Below, piece by piece: positions 21,654 to 36,200 of a stretch of 64,000 nt of DNA. Source of the stretch: Metaphire vulgaris (lineage: Eukaryota; Annelida; Clitellata; Crassiclitellata; Megascolecidae); assembly GCA_018105865.1 (NCBI GenBank), contig CM030845.1, forward strand, positions 11,633,890 through 11,697,889. The letters run 5' to 3'. Below the pieces are notes generated by a model, which saw only the letters and a list, made by a program, of their open reading frames with translations, ran no database searches and was not told where the DNA came from. Each line of letters begins with the position of its first letter. Position 1 is the stretch's first letter. The position numbers were made by a program, and so were the translations under genes.

Positions 21654-21955
21654 CAGTTGTTCTCAGACCCCTTTGCCTCGCAGACCACTGTTGAAGATCA
21701 AAAATTTCTCGCGGACCACCTGAAAATTGAGAAAAATCATGACAAGCAAAAGAGGGTAATCGTATGTGATCTTCGTCCCTCGCCAAGGCCAGTGCTCCGA
21801 CAAGCAAGAAAACAAGGTCGTCACCTTACTTAATTGTGCTGCATGCTCTATAGAAAATGTCTAATTTTTATTAGCGCTTTCAGCATTTTCCGCGGACCAC
21901 TAGACCCCGCTTGCGGACCACTTTTGGTGCGCGCACCACGGGATGAGAACCCTTG
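21654..21955. mobile_element. hAT-like MITE upstream of the SAP/RRM gene
   Basis: Starts CAGTTGTTCTCAGACCCC, ends GGGATGAGAACCCTTG, flanked by perfect CGTTACAG (21646-21653 and 21956-21963). CGCGGACCAC and GCGGACCAC motifs inside are of the hAT-Charlie kind. Confidence 0.9.
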
Positions 21956-22719
21956 CGTTACAGGCTTACAGTTACAGCTATGGAAGATATGATTTTTGAA
22001 GAGAAATGCTCTCGAGTTCAGAACAAGCTGGGATGTTGCAAGAATGGAAGAATAATATAGTGACTCCAAATTTGTTATTTGACCATGGTGTAGACAGCGA
22101 GGGGTGCTGGAATTGAGTTCCAAAGTTCTGGTGTACGTAGCATATGAAAAAGCATGATTGCAAATTTTGATAGATGATCAATTCAGAGGGTGAAGGAAAG
22201 TGACATGAAAGGATAATCCAGCAGATTGAGGATGTTGTGGGATTATCAGATTTCATAGGTAGACTGGTTTCGGTGTATTAAGTGAGTTATAAGTCATCAA
22301 TATAATTTTATATAAATGCAGTTAGAATACTGTAATATTTGTGTTCATTATAGCACGAATAAGAGTCTGGTCGAGTACCGGTAGTAATGGAGCTGTTGCC
22401 ATGCGATCCAGTTGCAGATTCAAATCTGATCCTAGCCACTATGCAACAACCTTCAAGTTGTCCATCCCTAATTGTCTGTAGAGAAGGCAATGGGAACCTA
22501 TCTCACTCATCATCATTCTTTTCATTGAGCACATCTCGCTCAAGAGCTAATCAGAAAAGCCCTTCTCAAGCACGTTGGGTTCCTATAGGGCAGCGCTGAT
22601 CTCGGTTTCTGTAGACCTCGGCCAGACAAGCAATATCACGAATATGGGGCTAGTGTATCATGTAGTGTGCTTGTTTGGCCATCCAACTTTTACCACTCGT
22701 ACTCATTTTGTAACTGCCC

Positions 22720-23383
22720 GATAGCACTAATAAGCCAAAACTTGATCATACTGAGAGATCAATCCATATTTTCATATATCTCTTCATCATTCGTCTATCT
22801 GGGCTCATTAACAGACAACACCGGAAGCAGTGAATCAGAGGTGCAGAGGCGAATTGGTATTGCAAGGGAAAGTTTTGCCTTGCTGAAAAGAAATATTTGG
22901 CACACGAGTATCTGCCTCCACACAAAGCTTTGCCTGTATGCAGTTTATATAATTCCAGTGTTGCTCTACGGAGTAGAAACATGGACTCTGACCTCATCCA
23001 TGATCAGGAAACTGGATGCATTTCATCAATAGTGCCTGAGAAGAATTCTTAGAATATCGTACATCTCGCATACAACAAATGAAGAAGTGTTCCGACGTAC
23101 AGGAGAGGAACCCATATTCATAAAAATACGAAGCTGGCATCTCCTCTACTTTGGGCATGTTGCGAGAGCAGCCCCAAACATGGACCATGTGAGAGCTCTA
23201 CAGGAAGCAATTAAAGGCCCCAAAATCGTGGAAAGACTAGTTGGTCGCCCAAGAACTACCTCGACCAGAACAATTCAATCTGACTTGGCTCCGTGTAACG
23301 TTGGACTTTTCACTGCCTGGAAAACGGCTAAAAACAGAGATTCTTGGAAATGTTTAGTGGAAAAGGCTACGCTCCGTCAGTGA
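22720..23383 (+). pseudogene. Non-LTR retrotransposon relic, RT C-terminal region, one in-frame stop
   Basis: One frame runs FVYLGSLTDNTGSSESEVQR, RRIGIARESFALLKRNIWH, LYGVETWTLTSSMIRKLDAF, then a TAG at 23030, then CLRRILRISYISHTTNEEVF, then a GRPRTT-type tail ending WKTAKNRDSWKCLVEKATLR. YLGS, LLYG.E.WTL, R.LR.I and GRP..T are hallmarks of the region after the reverse transcriptase core in LINE ORF2. A GATGATGATGATG tail follows at 23388-23405. It is a 5'-truncated but fairly recent copy. Confidence 0.85.
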
Positions 23384-24814
23384 GCTTGCCGATGATGATG
23401 ATGATAACACCCTTTCACTTAATCTATTCCCTGTACAGAACTCCAAAATTATCAAGACCCTTAGTTACCACCCGTTATGGTTACCAACCACTCATGATTT
23501 TCTAGAATCTCTCAAAGTTAAATCCTGTCAGGAAGTCAAAGACACATAAAATTCCAAGTAACATAGTAGAAATTTCCATATATAGAATACTGCTTAAGAT
23601 CATTTGTCAGTAATCACTCATCGTTATATTTATTATTCCACTCGTCACAGTATTAGACCTGAACCTACACTCAGCATGTATAATTTTTGGGTCCTAAGTA
23701 TATTGAATCTACCAGGGATCTGCTACAATCTCAAAAGAATCACTTTGCTAACCATAATCACTAAGGCAATGCTATTTAAAAGTTAAATTGCATTCTTCAA
23801 ATTCATCACTAAATGTCTGGCCAATAATTTTGAGAGAAAGTGACATCCTTTTTCACAGATGCAACACCTATACATTGATAATTGGTCAGACGGTCAGACC
23901 TTAATGTTAGCATATATTGTGTAGGTATGACAAAGAATACCAAATTCTAACTAACCAGAATACAATTTCATAGAGAGAGCTATTCAAGGAGGAGATTTAA
24001 TAAAATTACAAATATCCCAGTCCTTCAACATAAGATACAGCATTAGTTTAGCACAATTCACAAATAACATTCAAGCTCACTTTAAATTTCACTCATACAC
24101 TGTAGCTGTAGCAAATCTCTTTACAGCAAATTTCTTTGTAATTTCTTAGTGAAAACTGCAAAATCTCAACACGACCATCTCAAGTCACAACAAAACATAA
24201 AATTAAACGAAATTCTACAATATTTAATGCCACATCAGCTCCCTAATGAGGTAGTTTAAAAAGAGTCTGCTATGAAGAGCACAAGGACAGCAATGTCTGA
24301 GGGATTCCCAGATATGCAATAGCAGTTCATGGCTTAGACTCTTGTCTCACATTGGGTTCAAAGAATCACTTAGCTCTTCTTAAATCAAGAACTCATTCAA
24401 AAATTAGGCAAAATATTTTTAAAAGGCAGACTCCCCACTGTGGGAAATCTACAACTCTAACCAAAGACAAACCAAAGCCTAGTACATCAAACTTTCTCCT
24501 TATTAATACGCTATACATTTACAATGACATACTGAAAAATGCAAGCACGTTGCATACATGCATGCAAGCAACAAAATTATTTTTTCAACAATGCAGTCCC
24601 CAATTTACTTCGTGTCAATGGTTTAATGGCTATTGTTCATCTGTCCACAATTTTTTGCAATAAATTCTAAACACAGCACTGTGTGAAATGGTCTTCATCA
24701 TATTCAACTTACTAAATAAAACCCTTAAGCCAAATAAAATCAGCACTCCACATTAACAAAACATGAGATTCTAATAAAAACTCAATTATAATCAATTATG
24801 AAAAATAACACGAT

Positions 24815-25010
24815 CAATCAATCAATAAACTTCTATGGCACCACTATCATAATGCCCAGGGCAATCAGCCGATGGTGTAGACAGTGGAGGGATGGCTATT
24901 TGGCTTTGCCGCGACCACGGTGCAAATTGAAAAAGGTCCAGGTCAAACCAGAAAGATCGGTCAGAACAGCAGGGATAGCCGATAATGATGATGATAATGA
25001 TGATGAAATT
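24815..25010 (+). repeat. Retroposon 3' end with GATGAT tail
   Basis: Contains ACTTCTATGGCACCACTATC, a GC-rich body (GCCGCGACCACGGTGC) and a GATGATGATAATGATGATG tail. A related GCC..GACCA.GGTGC piece with an AAT tail is at 27495-27540. Confidence 0.5.
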
Positions 25011-25427
25011 TAACATAACACTCAATAATGATAACCTGTTGCAACTGTTCTTTGCTTTGATAAATCAAAATAGTATTTGGATTTAACACATGATCAATTC
25101 TGACCAAAAATAATAATATAAAAAAATTTCACAGGTAATTCTTATCATCAACCGATTATAATCTATACCTGATGGATGCTATTAATTTTACTCAGCATTA
25201 GAATTAGAAAGCACCGACAAAATTCAGACAAAGATCACATCCAGTGTAGATAGATTGCGAATACAAATCGCGCTTAGGAAAATACTAACAGAAGCTCAGA
25301 GCAAAATTTTATGACCACAACCCCTGCATGAACTCCAAAGAAACACGCAGTCAAAACAACAAGTCCCCATTTTGTTGATCCACTCTGCATTTTGATAAGC
25401 TGGACACTAATTCCTTTCACAATCGAG

Positions 25428-25739
25428 CAGTGGCAGTTCCACGTGGGAGATGAGTGGGGATGCACCCCCCACCAGACTTCTGGACTTACTTCTTTTGCTT
25501 GTGAAGCCTATTTTTGGGTAAAAGTTTAGTGAAACTTTGGGGATAAAACTGCAGATGACCTTTTTTGCTTGTTAACCATATTTTTCACGGTAAAAGTGTA
25601 GTAAAATTAGGAATACAATTCCCTTTTGTCAGCCTTTTTGGGTAAAGTCTATTGATTTTTTCCTTCTATTTTCATCTCCTCCACCAACTTCCTATGAATT
25701 CATTTCACCCCCAACCAAGAAATCCTGGAACCGCCACTG
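25428..25739. mobile_element. hAT-like MITE
   Basis: Starts CAGTGGCAGTTCCACG, ends CTGGAACCGCCACTG. Flanking CAATCGAG and CAACAGAG match 6 of 8. No coding capacity. Confidence 0.75.
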
Positions 25740-26375
25740 CAACAGAGAATAATAATATGCAATATTTCTGCTTCTCTTTGACCCCACAGGGTAATGCAAT
25801 TCACCCCGACCATCACATACAACTATAGCAATAGGCTATGCATAAGCAGTGTAATAAGATAGGCATAGTCAGTGAGACAATTAAAAGTCAAACTGTACCT
25901 CAGCAGCATGTCTTTCATTAACAGCATATTGTCTGCTTTGTAGCTCGTTTGGCGAGCGTTTTAGCTTAACGTGGCCTGTTTAATGTACCACGTTCAACTG
26001 TGCTCTGACACGTCAACAGCAATGGGCAGTGAAAGTGACAGCTACAGCCGTGTACCGGGAAGAGCTATTATAATAACTACCTGACAGACCAGTTGCACAC
26101 AATAATTATTGAATCACATACAGCAATGATTGGTCATAGGCAAGCAGAACAGAGCAGCGGGGACTTGAGTATGACGGAAATGCACTGGAGAAAAAGCAAA
26201 TCGGTGCTCATTCAACGTTCAAGACTTCCAATGAAATTCACAAGAAATTACACATTAGAATAAAAGTAATCTTATGCTCAAAGCTATGTACAGGCTCTAC
26301 ACTGATAGAAAATACACATAACATCCACAGACAATGACAAAAAATTATACATCAGCTGCAATACTCCTATACCTC

Positions 26376-26426
<51 letters not shown>
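26376..26426. repeat. (AAT)n microsatellite
   Basis: About 17 AAT units in intergenic DNA. Confidence 0.95.
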
Positions 26427-26692
26427 CAAATAATCATCAACTGAGAAAGAAATACGCAAAGCAATTAATTAATTATAGACGCTACCACCTGCTGTAATGG
26501 AAATGGTTAAATCTCATCAGGTAATTTGGGTCATTAAGATGACAAACAGTATGGACAGCATTGATGCTGAGAACGAATTTTATCAGTTTTAAATGCAGCA
26601 ATAACAACCATTCTGAGAGCCGATTAGAAACTACGTTACATTTCTCCGCAGCCATTCTGTATCAAGGAGCCCACGGTCAATGATGATTAATT

Positions 26693-26888
26693 AAGGTTGT
26701 TAACGGTTAACCGGTCCTAAGAGCAAGAACTGGTCCTTTTAACTTTGACCAGTTAACCGTAATTTCAATTTGAAAACATCAAAACTCCTTGCTGTAGCCG
26801 CACAGGATGCCAGGATAGGCGCCAGTGGCATCAAAGCGCTTTGAACGGTTAACCGGTCCTTCAAAACCAGTGGTCTTAACAACCTTAA
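26693..26888. mobile_element. Inverted-repeat element with AAGGTTGTTAAC ends
   Basis: AAGGTTGTTAACGG ... CTTAACAACCTT. An internal GGTTAACCGGTCCT motif is present near both ends in direct orientation. The flanks are ATGATGAT-like on both sides (possible duplication, blurred by simple sequence). Confidence 0.6.
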
Positions 26889-27278
26889 TGATGATGATGG
26901 TGATGGTGATTCTGGATTGCTGTCAAGTCATGCCCACTGTAGATCTGTCTATTTGGCTTACATCCTTTAATTCTCTTACTTTTACTATCACTCGACAATT
27001 CAGTAACCAAAACAGCATCTGTACGAACTAAGATGACAAAGGTAATACCAAGTAAATCATGTAATTTTTACTTAGGATCATATTATAACACCAAATGATG
27101 AAGAATCACCTCTCATTCTGTTCTTATTCCGGAGACTTGTTCTCTAAAATTAAAACAAATTCAGGCGATAACCAACCCAACAATTCTTAATAAAATTTCA
27201 GCCAACAAAACAAATTTACGTCCACATTTTAGATGATGTACAAACTGAGTCGTGTTCCTAGTTTTTTGTAAAATCAAC

Positions 27279-30200
27279 TCACTGAGGAGCATCATCGCTG
27301 TTGTTTCTTTGATGGCTGCCGACAAGAGCTTTGAGCTGCTTGTAATGCTGTTTCTCGTAGCTGTTTTCCGGCGGTTCACACTCATAGGATGCTATTGACA
27401 AGGCTGAAACACAAATATTAATGTTTAATATCTGCCACAAAGATATTCAAAGAATGTCTATTGTCTAGTGTACTTGTTAACGTGCCCTAGACTTTGGCCT
27501 TTGCCACAACCATGGTGCTATAATAATAATAATAATTAGCACATTTGCTGCACTCCGAACTTGCACTTTATAAATGTTCGTAGTAGTAGTAGTAGTAATA
27601 AAGATAGTAATATATATAAACAGCTACAGAGAAAATTGCCAATTATTGGAGAAATTGTCTTTGATATGCAACATGAGAAAAACTTAAATTTCACACAGAA
27701 TCTTCCAAGCACTCAGTTTTCACCTCTTGTGCATAATTTTATTGTGCAAGCAAAGCAGAAAGTGTACATCTCTCTCAAGCTTGCATTAAATTTCTTCAGA
27801 AAAGTAAAAACCATAAAATTCCTTTAAAAAATAAAATAAAACAATCATTCTGAACGAATCACTCTAAACAAAATTTGACACAGATGCATCTAGACTATTC
27901 TAAAAGTAATAAAAACTAAATAAAAAGTAAACTAGTCTAGGCATGTAATGAATAGTTACAGTTTTCTGAGAGCACTGGATTCGTGAGTAAGTAGTTGAGT
28001 ATGTTTGGATTCCTTTCAAATGGACACTAAAAACCAAAAGAATCTTTACATAACATTTACATTTTAAACGTACATATGAAAATCCCAACTGCAAAAGCAA
28101 ACAAATTATAGACAACTGTCTGCCTAGATTGCATCCTAGTCAAGAGTGATAGGGTCATTACTTTTAACTATGGTACTTCTTTTAAAACAACTATGCAAAT
28201 ATTCCAACATCTGGAATAAGCAACCATTAACGATTACATGCAATACTTCTAAATGCATGACATGATTATATAGAGTGCCATGCATCACTCAAGGCACTTT
28301 GCTGAGAGGTGAGAGCAACTTAAGAAAACGCACCTCCACAGCTTTCCAACTCATGAAGTCCTTTACATGCTGTGAAAAGTGCCACAACTTCTGTAAAACA
28401 AATTCACGCACCATTAACGTTGCTAATTATGTATGACAAAGCAAAGATTTAAAAACTAAGAGATGCCATTCACAGGTAAAATTCAATAGAAAAGAGCTAC
28501 AAAGCTAAGAAAAGACAACATGAACGAGACCACGGCTACTAACTTGAAAGTTGACGTGACCATCGGGCAACCTGAAACCATAGAAAGCACAGTAGTAATT
28601 TATTCAAAGCCTAATCATAATGTCTAAACATAAACAAAGTGTATATTAGCCAAGAAAACTGTAAAAAATTCAAATCACAATAGACTAGGGGCTCATCCAA
28701 ATAGTAAGCATGAAAAAAGGCATATTTTCAACCCACTCCCACGTTGCACACACCGTACATATGCAAAATCTCCAAAATCCAAGCCCCTTCAGTGCGTACG
28801 TACTATATGGATGGACCCTAGGCAAACAGCAGAAAATCTCAATGCTACTGTCATCAGGTCAATGATCAGTACACTTTGACGAGAGCAGTGAAAAACAGAA
28901 TACATTTGAATATGTTGTGAGCGGAGCATTGGAGATTGACGAATACATTTGACGCTAGTGCCATTATTGCACGCAGTGACACCCGAATGATTCTGTTTAT
29001 TTCGGTTTTGCAGCAGCAATCATTACAACCAAACTATAATTTTTGAATTACTGGCATGCTAGCACCTTACAATTACCTTACTTTTACGAACTACTGGCGT
29101 AATCTTACAGTGCTGCCCTTGTTAATTTAATTAGATTAGTGTGATAAACCTACCAAGTAGGCAATTTCTCAAAATCAACCTTACAAAAAAGAAACGAAAA
29201 CCAAGCAGTAAACCTACTTACCGATCGCCACATCCTTCGTTAATTATGAAAATATCTTTAACCAGAAGACTAAAGAAGGGAACCACAATCTAAAATAGGA
29301 AACAAATATTCCATGAAAGGCATGTGGCAACACAGCAATAAAACTAAAAAGTCCATGTAGAGTCTACGGATCTCTAAATATAAACATGTGTCAATTCAAG
29401 ACAAATGAAAGCAACACATTATACAACAGGCACATGACACAAGTAGAGGCCTCAGGACAGGTATCTACCGGTATCTGATTCTGGTCAGGTAAATCTTTTG
29501 GCCAACAAATCTTATCACAATAGAGAATTATTCACAACATTTTTTGATGAAGTGAATTATTAAACATAAGTATCTTCAGAATATTATGATAGTTGAATGA
29601 AGAAATTTTTGGACCCAATTTGAACACAAAATTCTTTCATGGGGATCAGAAGCATCTGATGTCTAGAGCAGTCACACAACTATTTGCTCTTTATGCAAAA
29701 TGTAATTTCAGAATCTATTAGCAACATCTGCTCCTTTCTGCCGTCTCAAAGCCATTTGAAAATTCAGGCCTTGGTTGATAACAGTGAAAAACCTCAACAA
29801 TTGAATCTGACAATCTCATCAGCATTATTTCAGAAGTTTTCAAAATGACTTTGTGCTAGAAGCCACTACCAGTTCAGAGCTACAACAACAATTCCTTACA
29901 GTTACAAAGTTGTCAAGATTACAAATTCATAAAAAAAAATCAACTCTTTTCACAAGTAACGTGCAATTTTCAACCAAAAGTTTGGAAAGACAGACGAAAA
30001 ATTTCCAAAAACTTAGCCCGAATACAAAAATAAAAAGAACAATCTTAAAATGGAACCCCTATTAACATCCCAGAAGCTGTCACTGAATCCAAAGGATCGA
30101 CAAATAAGCACTAAAGTCATGGATATCCTAGATATCCAAGAGCAGCGGCAAAACCAATTAAATTGATTTTGCAAATATAGAGCATTTATAGTAATTTTTA

Positions 30201-33200
30201 GACACCCTCTGCCTGTTGTCTGATGCACCTTCTGAGCGCCACAGTGCTGCCTTCAATGAAGATCGATAGTTGCTAAAGTTGTTCGACGGATTTGACTGGT
30301 GCTACAATCGAAACCGATATCATGAGAGCAACTTAAAGCAGCGTCATACGTTACTTTCCACAATTTAACTGATAAAAATTCAAATTCCATCGAAGGCACC
30401 TGACAAGCAAACTGTTATTTCACTAAATGTCGAGTACTTGTGAGAGTTAACACTGTAAAACGCTCACAGTTAAAAAATGCAGTCTGCAACAACAATCATC
30501 ATGTCATCATCATCATTGTTCTACAAGCCAAGGTAATGGGTGGTTAAACTCCCTGGGTTGTGACAACCCCAGTAAGAGTAGAAAATTTTAGTTTTTTCCC
30601 ATCCTACCCCAGAGTTTTAAAAAGAAAAATCAACCACTAATTACAACTTGTGCCTTTGATAAATATGTTAAATCACTTAAAATCTGATAGATGTACATAA
30701 GAAAAGGCATTAAATCCCCTGCACTAGCTGCATTTTTCCATTCAATATTTAGATAGCAAACCTAATTCCATATCAAATCACAGCATAGAATTGTGAAACC
30801 AAAACAGCAAGAGAATACTCATGATATCAGAAAACTGTGAATAAAATGGTATAGCAGTTCAACGATGAAGCACAGAAGCAAACCATTAAGAACATGCAAT
30901 GTCTTGGTCGGCTCACCTCGAGAATTTCAAACTTCTCTTTGTTGACTTTTGCCCACTGGAAAAAGCACAACAACAATTGCTGCATAAATTGGGATACAGC
31001 AGTGAAGTTAGAAGTTTAAAAGACAAGTAGAGCACGCTTCATAACCAAATGCTGCTTAACTTTGGTTCAAATAATAAGATCACATAGAACTTACTGTCTT
31101 CTTTAGCCTCTGAACACAAGTCATATTGAGACCGCCTGCAAGAAACAAATGTATAGTTACTAGGTCAATAACAGGTGACATCCATGCATATCACGTTAAG
31201 CCAAAATCGTCTACATTTATCTTTTAGAAAACTATGAAAACTGGCGCTTGAAGGGACGTCCACAAATAACGTTACTTAGTTGGATGCTGTATGACTAAAA
31301 CGTCAATAACTACCAGTTTTCAAGGTCTACAGGGAAAAAGAACAGAACAGGATTAAATAGAGAAATACTAAAGGGCCCATACAATGCAGACAACTTGAAG
31401 AAGATGAAGGAGAAGAAGAAGAAATTATGAAAAACCTTAACCATGCAAATCAGTATTAGAACTAAAAGTGCCAAACCCCATCATCTGCTAGCTCATCGAA
31501 GGTCCTCACAAGTCATTTCCAGAGGAGAATTCAAATTTACAGAGGAATGAAAGGAATATTCATTTAGAATATTTCTGGAGAAATATTCCAATCAAGTATA
31601 TTGAAGAGAAATCTGCCCAATATCAATCAAACTCACCAATGATTGCCATTAAGGAGTTGAAGTTGCCAATGTTCACACATTCTTTGGCAACATCGACAAA
31701 GTATTCTATAATATGAACACGACTTTTCTTTCTCAGTTGCTGAAATACAAAAATACTGATATAAAAATAAAATGACAATAATAAAAATATTATTATAATG
31801 ATAATAATAATTAAATTGCTTAATATAAAACACAGCAAACAATTCTCTTCATTAGACCATCATAAATAGTGACTAATCTGGTTGCCGGTAATTTGTGTTA
31901 ATTTGCTCAATGCTTAATATATAATATTTTCTATTCATTTATCACACTTGATAGAGAAGAAAATGGCTGACTAATGCTGAACTAAGGCATATTAAATGCT
32001 TCTGTTTACAGGACAGGTTTAAAAATATGCAATTAATTAATACATACACTAAACAACACCCAACTCAGCACAAAACACCATTCAGCAGCAATCTCTCCTT
32101 CTGTTATACGTTACTACAGTCTAGTAAAAATTCTTCAATGCATTTCAGTGGAAACTGAGTACAATTGTAATGCATGAGTGCAAAAACTCAGCTAAGCACA
32201 TTACCAGTTGTCTTTTAACAATGCCCTGTTTTATCTACGCAAAGCCTTCTTCTCAATGGCTTCAAACCGAAAGCATCAGTATACAAGTGTACAAACCGTG
32301 CAGATCTCCGTGGCAACCAAATTACTCAATCGATTGTACCATTGTACGTATGGATCTATGTTGCTTGTCTTCTGTGCCTCCTCTTTGGACTATTTAGTAG
32401 TAAACAGAAAATAAAAGCCATTTTCAAGCATTCGAAACACAACCAGAATATATCGATTTGCAATGATTAAAAAACCTAATAAAAAGTATAAAAAGAATAT
32501 TTCATCATATATTCAGAAAGGCACTTCAAAAAAGCCAAATCAATTGCAGAGTTGGAAAAAGAATGATTTCACATATGCACTAGACACAATACATTTCCTT
32601 TGTAAGACACACAAGTAAAGTCTAAACAAATTCATTATAATTATTCATCAACAGTACAAATGCATGCTTGCTGAAGACTAAATATGTGGAAATGCATTGT
32701 TAAAAGGAAGTAATAAAGCTGTTTTCAAGGACAAAGGCAAACAATCACCAGTAGCGATGAGTAAATCTTATAGCAGATCCCATCGAGATCTCATATAACA
32801 GAAATATAGGAGCAGAAAAAATCACAAAATAAATCTCAATTTATCATAGCTCAATCAAATAGCCAGTGGACCAGTGGCGGCTCTAGGATTTGGCAAGTGG
32901 GGGGGCCGTTGGGGTGGCAACTTCTAATCATGGGGGGCCAACCATTTGTTGTTTAATGTATGTAGAATTAAGTATAGGGTCCCAACTGGGGGGCCACTGG
33001 GGGGGCCAGGCACTCAATAGGGGGGCACGGGCCCCTCTGGCCCCCCCGGTGAAGCCGCCACTGCAGTGGACTGTTACCTAAAATCAAACATGAGCCAACA
33101 GGCAAATAAATTGACTTTAAATATCGATTGTTTAACAATCAATGGTTGACATTTATTAATCTTTATGCTTGTGATTTACAATACGACCCATTTATCAAAT

Positions 33201-36200
33201 CAAACTGTGCAAAATTTAAAATCAAGCGATGACCACATCATACTGTGTTGTGAAGCCTTATGAGTAATACAGCAATTCAAATCATCTTTCCATTTTGTCT
33301 TGCATCATGTTAAGTTAGTTAGAGTTAGAATAAGTTAGAATAAGTTAGAATAGCTCAGAACTGCATGTTTAAGCAGGAAAAATGCAATCTAGCAGTTGAA
33401 GTCCCACAGTCAAAGAAAAAATTACGAGTTTCTATAAATGTCACCACGACATTAGAAATGTAATCAGTAGAAACGTAATCAGTAAGTCATTTATTAGAAA
33501 TGCAGAAAGCAATTACAACATAATGAATACATTGGTTTTTCTGGTCTTGCGTAAATCATCGATGAATTCTTCGGGACCAATCATGCTCAACCGTTCCAAC
33601 TCAATGTGCGTCAACTGCTCACCAAGCATTAACGGAACAGGACAGACTTCAGAGATTTCAACCTGCAAAGAAGTCACGACAGACATCATTTCTGAAAATA
33701 TCAGAAGGCACGTAAACAAATATTCATTCAATTAATTTAGAAAATGAAGAAAAGAAAGAAACAAGAGTCAAATGAGCTTCGATGGGTTGAGAAGAATATC
33801 AACGTATGAAAAAATGTCTTCGTCAGCACCTGAAGTGTAAATGCACTGCTGCAAATACCTGCTGTACGGATGGCATCATGTTCTGCAGCTTCTGAGTTGC
33901 TTCGCTTTCTATTCTTGTTAAGATTTCTTTGTACTTGTTCAGAAATGTAAGCTTTTCAAAATCACACATTAAAGGACATTCACGTATATTCAATAAATTA
34001 TAACATCAAAATATGGTTTGCAACAAGTTATGGATTGGTGAACTTAACTAATAAGTAAGCTGTCACAAAGTGAACAACTGCTGTTTACAAATTCTATCAC
34101 AGTCCAAAATTAATTAATTTATAATTATTAATTATGAGCAGCATATAGAAGATAAGATAAAAGATAAGATACACAACAGTCATTAGCAAATTAACAAAAA
34201 CTATTCTTATCTGATTATACTGGTCAGAAATGCAAGATAATTAAAATACTCCAAGATAAAAAAAATAAAATACTCCAAAATAAAAACTCCAAGATTATCA
34301 ACAAAATCTTTGGTAAATTTGGAAATAACAGTAGTATATTTCAACACATATAGTACATGTAATCTAGCCAGCTAGTTTCATAGCAAACAGAGCAAGAATT
34401 AATTATAAATTATTATTATTATTATTATTATTAGAATCTTTTATAGCATCTTAAAGCTTCATAGTCAAACAGTTCCATAAGACAAAAAGGTAATTTTCAG
34501 TTTCTGAGCGAAATGCTACACTATGGCATTTCCCCTTGAAAGGGATCTGTCCCCAAACTTAGCGGGGTGCTAACCTTGCTAACCTTGTAATCAGTGGCAT
34601 AGCATGGGTTGCCAGCACCCGGGCAAAAGAGGGATTTTTGCCTCCAAACTTATCTCCAAAATGTCTTGACTAGCAAAAAGGTACTTGTATTATATTGCCA
34701 CATTCTAATAATAGATTTGGAAAGACTACTTACAATTCTTTGTGAATGACATTAATCAGCCTATTTTATGATTTATCATTACTTGGATTTTTGCGCCTGG
34801 GGTGACCACCTCTCTGCCCCATGCCACATCACTGCTTGTAACCAAACCCAGCCATTATAAACATACCTTGCCATAGAGATTCTGCATTAGAATAGTTACA
34901 TCCCGCCTGAGATCCGGAATCAAGTCCATCAGAAGTTTTGTTATGTCCTTAAGACATTTGACCATCAGATCGTCGAGAAAATCGTACGGAAAATTATCCG
35001 TCCATTCTCTAAAGTGTATTCAATAAATATTCAAAAATCATACCTTCCTTTAGGAAAGTGACTAAAACCCACAAATTATTCGTTAATTCAAAGTCAAATT
35101 CTGCAAAAAACACAATGAATTCAACTCATCTGCAGAATATAACTAGGGATAGTCAATTATGCAGATAACTACAGGGACAAAATTAAAATGTGCCATAAAG
35201 ACTGACCATCTACCATGTGTGGACTAATTAGGAAAAAGTATCATCTAAGATTCTAAGACAACTGATGCGATTTCTTTAGCAGCACAGCAAAGAAGACAAC
35301 TGGAAATAACCACACAGGTCTGCCAAATTCTCTGCAGAAAGCAGCGAGAAAAAAGTGACCAGCATCTTGAATGAAAAACCCATGCCAGGAAAGAAACATT
35401 CTTTTGTCAAATCAGGCATTTTGCTATTAATAACATGAGTCACACTTTGTTCTAACTTACCCAAGAAGACTTATCATGTGCTTTCCAAACTTCTCAATGA
35501 CTTTCTAAAAGAAAAACATAAAATTCAGACCACTTCAGCTATATAATCATGGAATTGTCAACAGGTCAGAAAGAATGCGAGAAATTAACACAATTTTCTT
35601 CTCTGTGTAATCGTTTTAACGATAGCTCAAGAGTAAGATGGTTGCAAACAACTCATAATACGATTCTAAATGTACATGGACTCATCCATCAGGTGCAATG
35701 CATGGAAACAACCATTCTGAGTAGAACTTCTGGATAAGTTTATTAGAATTTATGTATTACTAAAATATTTGTCTAACAACACTTTTGATTGTGGTTCTAT
35801 TCAAATTGCATAATGCTACAGGATGACATTGAAATTAAGCAATATCACAGACTAGCATTGCATGAACTTGCATGAAATCTACTTATAATATTATGGATTT
35901 AAAACTGATTTATAACACCAGTCAGAGTAAACTATCCATATTCACAGACTGTGTAATACTATCTGGGAAAGTGAATTTCTTTATAAGAAGTCTACCACTA
36001 GCTTACATTCTCAGAATGGAAAAAATAAAAAAACCCAAAATGAACAAAACGAATTTTCAACTACAAACCAGAGAGGAGAAGATCTAAAGGAAGAGGGAAA
36101 AGATGATGGGTGGATGGATTGGAAGATGATCTGCACATGGCAGGGCTGAATCTCAATGGAAAAACTGACAGAAGACACCGAATGACTTTGGAAGAAATAG

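Larger units (their letters stand above)
23406..27278. other. Intergenic region between the SAP/RRM and RASGEF1 genes
   Basis: No exon recognised. It contains a retroposon 3' end (24815-25010), a hAT-like element (25428-25739), an AAT repeat (26376-26426) and an inverted-repeat element (26693-26888). The rest is AT-rich unique sequence. Confidence 0.5.
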
